Below are positions 58,900-64,000 of a DNA stretch of 64,000 bases, one piece after another. The DNA comes from an uncultured Lachnospiraceae bacterium. GTDB taxonomy: Bacteria; Bacillota; Clostridia; Lachnospirales; Lachnospiraceae. The position numbers and the translations under genes were made by a program. Below the pieces are notes generated by a model, which ran no database searches, was not told the origin of the DNA, and saw nothing but the letters and a program-made list of their open reading frames with translations. The stretch is taken from positions 1-64,000 of the forward strand of contig CAJTSH010000013.1 in assembly GCA_910578885.1 (NCBI GenBank), written 5' to 3'. Within the stretch, counting starts at the first letter, position 1. Each line of letters starts with the position of its first letter.

Positions 58900-61800
58900 T
58901 TAATCCAACTGAAACAACGGCTGTACCGTCATATTCAAGGTAGTCCTGTTAAACTCTACCGCCTTATTGTTCTTAATTTCAAATTCTATCCTTCGGAACA
59001 TCGGATATTCTGTCCCTCCTGAATCCCGCCATTGAGCCAGATATTTCTTCGGATAATCGAAGTAATACTCATGACCATTCTCTAAGCCTTTCAAATAATT
59101 GGCATCTCCAACCGTAATTGCGGCGTCAGTATCTGCATTATAAATTGTCGTAACATAATACCTCGAATCTGTATCGTACGGATAATAAATCCGGCAGTCC
59201 ATCTCCGTACTGACTGCATTCAGTTCCACCGGCGTGAAATAAATCCTTATGGATTCTTCTTCTCCAAAGACTTCTGCCTCTACCTGATTTGCCCCGCCCG
59301 GTGTGGCGGCAACAGCGTCCATCTCCTGCATACACGAAATCGAATACGTATTGGTATCCGCATCCACCAGAGCCGCCTCTTCATTATTGATTTCCACAAC
59401 AGGCGCTTCATAAGAGGTGCGGTATGCCGCAATCATGGTATTGATAAACAGCTTTGCTTCCATATCGCCATTTACAGTAGAATGACCGACGCCGGAATAG
59501 AACACATTCTTCTTACTATAGATATAATAATTATTTGCCGCATCATTTGGCGAAACTCCATAAGTAATGGAAGAAAGTCCCGTTCCGTCATACTGCTCCG
59601 CCCCTGCGGTCTGATATTGATCTCCTTCCTCCATGTCCAGGCAATACCATACCGTAACCTCCGGGTCTTCCATATTGAGCTGATACCATTGTCCATGCGT
59701 CGGCGCTACTGTAAGCGTGTCATCAATCGCAAACGGATAGGTTGTAATCTGTCCCTCATTCAATTTCTTTACCGTAGTCGTTTCATCATTATTGTTATTA
59801 AATCCGGTATTTCTCACAAAATCATTGGCGTTCGTTACCGGCTGCCCGTTAAAGTTCTGTATCATATACTGAAACGGCATCCTGAAATTATTATCCTTAT
59901 TCTGATTATAAAATACTCCGCCCCACCATTCCGTATGTACGGATTCATTTCCGTACAGCCATCCTGTACGCTTCATCATATAATAAGTCATGCCATGCCG
60001 TTCTTCCCGTCCATAGGTATCCTCCGGATAATTGGGATTTGTCACGGTATCATATGGCTTTCCCTCCTGATACCGAAGCAGGCTCTCCCTCTGCTCTGCG
60101 GTAAGATTACTGCTGACGGAGGCATACCGGTTCATTCCCATTACATCCCGAAGCTGTGTATTCGCCGTATAGCCAAAGGAATGTGTATTCTGCATGGAAG
60201 TTACGTCATGCGTGAACAAGATACTCTTTCCCTGAGCAATGTAATACTTGAGATAATCCGGGAATCCATCATCTTCTTTTCCTCCCTCATCACCGCCTGC
60301 TCCGTTTAAATCATGAAAACCGTATCCATCGCCAAAACCGACAATAATCATATTATAGCCGCTGAATTTATCCTGTAATGCAGCGGAGAAATTCTTCGGG
60401 TTTTCCGAACCGGGCTCAAAGCTGTTTTCCTTAGAATTGTCAAAGGAAAAACGTTTGTCTCCGCAGGCAGTCCGATTTTCTTTGAACCATCCCTGTACTT
60501 CATTCAGATAGACTCTTGTAACGGTAATCTGATAATCATCCAGAGAGTTATAATATTTTGTAAATAATTCGTTGTTGGACAAATCCAGTCTTCCCGGATA
60601 ATCCGTAACGCCCGGCGCATATCCATGATCCTGCGGCATAATCTGCAATACTCTGATTTCCTTTTTCGTACCGGAATTCTTTGCCGCAGAACAGCCAATC
60701 TCCGTAAACCGGACAGCCTCATTCTCCTGCCTGTATATCTCTATCTTCCACTGAATCAGCCCGACCAGACTCTTAGAAAGCCTGTTTGTCACACTGAGCT
60801 CACTTCCGTCTGAACTGCAGTTCGTCCGCTCATAAATCACCTCATCCGATGAAAATTTGCTGTCGTTATTCTGGTCGATGTAAATCTTATAAGCATATTT
60901 TGCGCCGCTTTCATCAATTATACGGAAACGAAACGGAAGCAGCGACTGACCGGAACCATTTTTATTCAGATAATTCGGCGCCTTCAAAGCCGCATCTCCC
61001 TCGGAAACCGTCTCGCCGCTGTAGAGAGCGGGAAGCTCTGTAAATTCCACCTTCGGCTTGATGCAATTGCGAAGCGCATTCATAATATCTGCCGCATCCC
61101 CTGCATGATAAATTCCCCCGCCTTTTCTCTCTCCGATCAGCTTATAAATATTTGAGGTCTGATCCACCAGCTTCTTCTCCTGATGATATAAATCAGATGC
61201 AGCCACAACCGGATAACCGGCATCCATAAAATTCTGTATTTCCGCTGCTTTCAGCTTCGAAATATCATTCCCCGGAAATCTGGATTCCGTACTGTCCACC
61301 ACTGAATTTGTCTTCGTTGACCATAAAAATTTTACAATTCGGTTATCAAATTCCGGGCTCAGCATCTTATCACCTGTGTGCAGATAAATCATGCCGTCCA
61401 GTTCATTGTCGTTCCAGTCCGGCAGCTCGGCATTTCTCCAGCTTCCGTCATTCAGCTGGATTGACATATTTTTCGTGTTATACGCCCCAAAATCCAGACC
61501 TAAGAAAATCATGTCATAGGTCTTGTTCAGATCTTCGATCTTTCCGATAAATTCTGCCGTTGTCTGATGCGTAATTTCAATATTTCCGGTATATTTCGGA
61601 AGCATGAAACGGATATAATTCTCTGTCAGCGCAAACCCATTCTTCGCATCTACACAAGGCTCTATATCCAATACTTTTAATGTTCCTAATTCATCTCCCG
61701 CTGCGCCCTGCTGCATGTTTAAAATATAGTGGACGGCATCCGAAGGATTTGCGGTTCCCTCTTGATTTAATCCTTTGTAATACTCTGCAAAATCAGAAAA

Positions 61801-63360
61801 ACGCTTATCTGTATTTAAAGCTCCCCCCTGATAATCAAAGGTCATAAAATTGTCGCCGGTATAAGTAAATATATGGCCATTGACCCAAGGCTTACAGCCG
61901 CTTTCCGTTACTGCGCCATGAATCCCATATGTTTCCCACATTTCATCCGTATTCCAATAGGCAAACCAGTTATTGACCGACGCACCGCCTGTAGAGTCAG
62001 AAGGAAGGAATGTATAAAAGCTCCAATATGTACTTGCATCTCCGCCTTGAAGAAGATATCTGCCTGTATCATCAATTTTCGGATTCTCTTCATTCAGATA
62101 AATCCGTTTGAAAAGCTCCGTATCCATCGACATTAACATCACAGCCAGTTTATATAAATTATTATTGGAGCCCCAGTCGCTGTAGGTCTGACCCGTCTGA
62201 TTCAGATTCCAGTCTAAAATATCAATCGTAACGCTTTTCATCGTGCCTTCCAGCGCGCCCGTTCCCTGATCATAAATACTGTCATCCAGAATCAGCCCCG
62301 CATAATCCGTATCCGCACTGACTTTGTCGAACATCTTTCTTGCAACTTCCCAGCTAATATCGCTTTGGACAAAAGGATTACTTGCATACTCCGTCCGCTC
62401 CGAAGTGCGCCCCAGCCGATTATGCCTTTTCCATACATCCGTAAACCCGCTGATATGACTTTTCGGCGTTATCGTAATCAACTGCGCATAATCAATCCAT
62501 TCCGGATTCCGGTTCAATTCTTCCGGCGTTATCGTCTTAATCACGACGCAATACCTATCCGCTTCCTCTTTTCTTAGCTGAAGCGTATCCACCAAAAAAT
62601 TATCCGCACTCTGATAATCATAATATGTATTCGTTATCCATGCCCGGTCTTCTTCTGTGCACAACCGATAAGTCACATAGCGGTCTCCTATCTCCTGCAG
62701 TTCTTCCGCTGCCGGCGCTTCCTCCTTTGCCCTTTCGTCATTTTCCGCTTCAAATGAATTCAATGTATGCCAGATGATATCTCCATCCGCTTTTTTTACC
62801 AATTCCCCCTCATCATTAAATGAAAAACTTCCGAGCCCCGGCTCTACCTTTTCATAATAGCCGAGAAAACGCTGACCCAGCATCTCATCGCCGCAGGCTC
62901 TCAGTTCCGAGTTCCCATCACCGGCAGTATCATACATATCCGGATTTCCTTCCGGTTCATCCCCGAAAAAATAAGCCGTATACTGTTTGACCGTACCAAA
63001 CCGCATTGCATTCAGAGACATCAAATCTCCCCGACCATACATATGCTCTACGTCAATCGGCTCACATCCGCTGATATGGTATCCAAATTCTGCGTATTCT
63101 TCATATGGAACAAGCTCCAGAATTAAAAACGGATTCTCCTCAGTTCCCAAAACGCCCCCATTTCTTTTCCCTTCCGGAAGCTGATCCAGTGTATCGACAA
63201 CGCCTCTGGTCACAATCTGATTGGCAGCGGCGGCATAAGACTGCCCCTGTAAAAATACCGCTCCAATACCTATGCCAAGTATCCCGATTAACAGTGTCAA
63301 AAAAATCCCGCAGCGGAAACGCTTTCCCTTTAATTGATTTCCCCTTCTGTGATTTATCAA
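58900..63360 (-). CDS. Large exported DUF5057 protein
   Basis: A 1486-residue protein. Residues ~17-44 (I-F-L-T-L-L-I-G-I-L-G-I-G-I) are a signal peptide or anchor ending near A-A-A-A-N. The body matches DUF5057, found in Lachnospiraceae beside pilin-like genes. Two segments resemble glutamine-amidotransferase-like or ThuA-like folds: Y-D-M-I-F-L-G-L-D-F near residue 620 and Y-N-M-I-I-V-G-F-G-D-G-Y-G-F-H-D near 1010, the latter with K-S-I-L-F-T-H-D-V. No sortase motif or other anchor ends the protein. The start is TTG behind GGGGAGG. It follows the prepilin gene by 17 bases. Confidence 0.8.
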   Translation of the reverse strand: MINHRRGNQLKGKRFRCGIFLTLLIGILGIGIGAVFLQGQSYAAAANQIVTRGVVDTLDQLPEGKRNGGVLGTEENPFLILELVPYEEYAEFGYHISGCEPIDVEHMYGRGDLMSLNAMRFGTVKQYTAYFFGDEPEGNPDMYDTAGDGNSELRACGDEMLGQRFLGYYEKVEPGLGSFSFNDEGELVKKADGDIIWHTLNSFEAENDERAKEEAPAAEELQEIGDRYVTYRLCTEEDRAWITNTYYDYQSADNFLVDTLQLRKEEADRYCVVIKTITPEELNRNPEWIDYAQLITITPKSHISGFTDVWKRHNRLGRTSERTEYASNPFVQSDISWEVARKMFDKVSADTDYAGLILDDSIYDQGTGALEGTMKSVTIDILDWNLNQTGQTYSDWGSNNNLYKLAVMLMSMDTELFKRIYLNEENPKIDDTGRYLLQGGDASTYWSFYTFLPSDSTGGASVNNWFAYWNTDEMWETYGIHGAVTESGCKPWVNGHIFTYTGDNFMTFDYQGGALNTDKRFSDFAEYYKGLNQEGTANPSDAVHYILNMQQGAAGDELGTLKVLDIEPCVDAKNGFALTENYIRFMLPKYTGNIEITHQTTAEFIGKIEDLNKTYDMIFLGLDFGAYNTKNMSIQLNDGSWRNAELPDWNDNELDGMIYLHTGDKMLSPEFDNRIVKFLWSTKTNSVVDSTESRFPGNDISKLKAAEIQNFMDAGYPVVAASDLYHQEKKLVDQTSNIYKLIGERKGGGIYHAGDAADIMNALRNCIKPKVEFTELPALYSGETVSEGDAALKAPNYLNKNGSGQSLLPFRFRIIDESGAKYAYKIYIDQNNDSKFSSDEVIYERTNCSSDGSELSVTNRLSKSLVGLIQWKIEIYRQENEAVRFTEIGCSAAKNSGTKKEIRVLQIMPQDHGYAPGVTDYPGRLDLSNNELFTKYYNSLDDYQITVTRVYLNEVQGWFKENRTACGDKRFSFDNSKENSFEPGSENPKNFSAALQDKFSGYNMIIVGFGDGYGFHDLNGAGGDEGGKEDDGFPDYLKYYIAQGKSILFTHDVTSMQNTHSFGYTANTQLRDVMGMNRYASVSSNLTAEQRESLLRYQEGKPYDTVTNPNYPEDTYGREERHGMTYYMMKRTGWLYGNESVHTEWWGGVFYNQNKDNNFRMPFQYMIQNFNGQPVTNANDFVRNTGFNNNNDETTTVKKLNEGQITTYPFAIDDTLTVAPTHGQWYQLNMEDPEVTVWYCLDMEEGDQYQTAGAEQYDGTGLSSITYGVSPNDAANNYYIYSKKNVFYSGVGHSTVNGDMEAKLFINTMIAAYRTSYEAPVVEINNEEAALVDADTNTYSISCMQEMDAVAATPGGANQVEAEVFGEEESIRIYFTPVELNAVSTEMDCRIYYPYDTDSRYYVTTIYNADTDAAITVGDANYLKGLENGHEYYFDYPKKYLAQWRDSGGTEYPMFRRIEFEIKNNKAVEFNRTTLNMTVQPLFQLD

Positions 63361-63377
63361 AGCAATGCCTCCCCTCT

Positions 63378-63953
63378 CTAAACAATCTGATTCCTTACCA
63401 CAATTTCATTTTCCACTTCATACTTCTGGCTTCCCTGTTCCAGCTGTAGTTTCAGATTTACTTTAGCCGGATTTGCAGCGTCTATCGCCGGTATAAATCC
63501 GGTTACATAAAGGCCGATACAATTTTCTTCCTTTGCATCGTCTGCGGTTACAGATAATGTATCCGCATCCGGGTCTGCAATGTTCGTAAATATCTTCATG
63601 TACAGCTTCCCGTCTGCAATCCAAATCACACGTTTTGACGCCTGCTCATCATAAATTACTCCTGACGGTAATGGAGTAGCAGTCTTTCGCGGAATATCGT
63701 AAATCGTAAGCCCGGAAGCATCCGCCGTAATGCGGTTTCCCTCCATAATCCACGTTCCGAGCTGCTCCATGAGAATCTGCGCTTCCATCTGCAGATTTAC
63801 TGATTCGGAAGCATTCTGATAACTCTTCTGCGCATTGCCGATAAACATAGTGGCAGCCGTCACTATAATAAAAGACATTGTAATTGCTATCATCAGTTCG
63901 ATCAATGTCATACCCCGGTTATTCAATTCTATCTGCCTGCCCGTTTTCTCCAT
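63378..63953 (-). CDS. Prepilin-type protein with class III signal
   Basis: A 191-residue type IV pilin-like protein. The prepilin peptidase site is N-R-G/M-T-L-I-E-L-M, cleaved after Gly14 with the conserved Glu at +5, followed by a hydrophobic helix. The rest is a pseudopilin-like globular part. It begins right after a TGA in the previous frame, with GGGAG upstream. It probably belongs to a pseudopilus or secretion-like system with the DUF5057 protein. Confidence 0.85.
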   Translation of the reverse strand: MEKTGRQIELNNRGMTLIELMIAITMSFIIVTAATMFIGNAQKSYQNASESVNLQMEAQILMEQLGTWIMEGNRITADASGLTIYDIPRKTATPLPSGVIYDEQASKRVIWIADGKLYMKIFTNIADPDADTLSVTADDAKEENCIGLYVTGFIPAIDAANPAKVNLKLQLEQGSQKYEVENEIVVRNQIV

Positions 63954-64000
63954 TCATCTTCTCCCTCTGCCGCTATTCCACAAAATGTTTCCCTGTCTCT
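63954..64000 (-). CDS. Tail of an upstream gene, partial
   Basis: Only the last ~14 codons could be present. One frame ends in a TGA directly before the prepilin ATG (TGAATG), typical of tightly coupled pilin genes; another ends in TAG at 63973-63975. I cannot choose between them or identify the product. It is most likely another prepilin gene. Confidence 0.25.
   Translation of the reverse strand, partial: RQGNILWNSGRGRR

Noticed and set aside
1..64000. tRNA or rRNA genes
   Set aside because: I looked for conserved tRNA T-arm (GGTTCGAATCC-like) and rRNA stretches on both strands and saw none; this was a reading by eye, not a covariance search.

Overview
The window looks like chromosome of a gut-type Clostridia, most likely Lachnospiraceae. 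The evidence is moderate GC content, strong GGAGG ribosome binding sites, small DUF proteins typical of that family (DUF4250, DUF6320, DUF6483, DUF2325, DUF5057), a PPi-type phosphofructokinase, two FeoA proteins with FeoB, and a six-subunit Ech-type [NiFe] hydrogenase. Most genes are on the minus strand. I saw no rRNA, tRNA or CRISPR array.

Layout. 1-300: the end of an insertion sequence that has landed in a GNAT acetyltransferase remnant. 348-7156: central metabolism (radical SAM proteins, aspartokinase, thioesterase, pyruvate kinase, PPi-PFK). 7265-10385: a hydrolase / zinc-ribbon membrane protein / condensation-type acyltransferase operon. 10476-12741: a polar amino acid ABC transporter. 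13041-15875: small and unrecognised proteins plus a GtrA-like protein. 16154-19209: the feo iron-uptake operon. 19421-21351: a GH5 cellulase lipoprotein and a small membrane protein. 21359-29116: a RelBE-type toxin-antitoxin pair and a type I restriction-modification operon with an appended, apparently broken Mrr-like nuclease. 29320-29679: a short DtxR-family regulator. 29779-40074: one long operon running from Ech hydrogenase (echABCDEF) into hypA-hypF-hypC-hypD-hypE. 40269-44415: DUF2325, an MFS carrier and a domain-permuted GH3 glycosidase. 44743-50201: an rRNA methyltransferase, an orphan flagellin, and a ribosome-protection-type GTPase fused to a YacP/Rae1-like NYN nuclease. 50239-52234: a Septu-like HNH/ATPase defence pair. 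52306-58648: a DHH phosphoesterase, a VWA-MoxR pair and several hypothetical proteins. 58900-64000: a 1486-residue exported DUF5057 protein next to prepilin-type genes.

How the parts connect. Ech hydrogenase couples ferredoxin oxidation to proton reduction and ion pumping; its operon carries its own Ni-Fe maturation genes except hypB. Iron supply comes from feoA-feoA-feoB. A shared palindrome, GTTAG-N6-CTAAC, sits on the feo promoter, inside the feo operon and just after the DUF2325 promoter, so I propose one metal-responsive regulon, perhaps run by the DtxR-like protein at 29320.

The most unusual items are the GTPase-NYN fusion at 47505-50201 and several dispersed structured repeats whose stems are kept by compensatory base changes: an ~85-nt element in two copies, a 31-nt palindrome in three copies, and a 39-bp tandem hairpin repeat between the two feoA genes. 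All family assignments come from reading motifs; no database search was possible.
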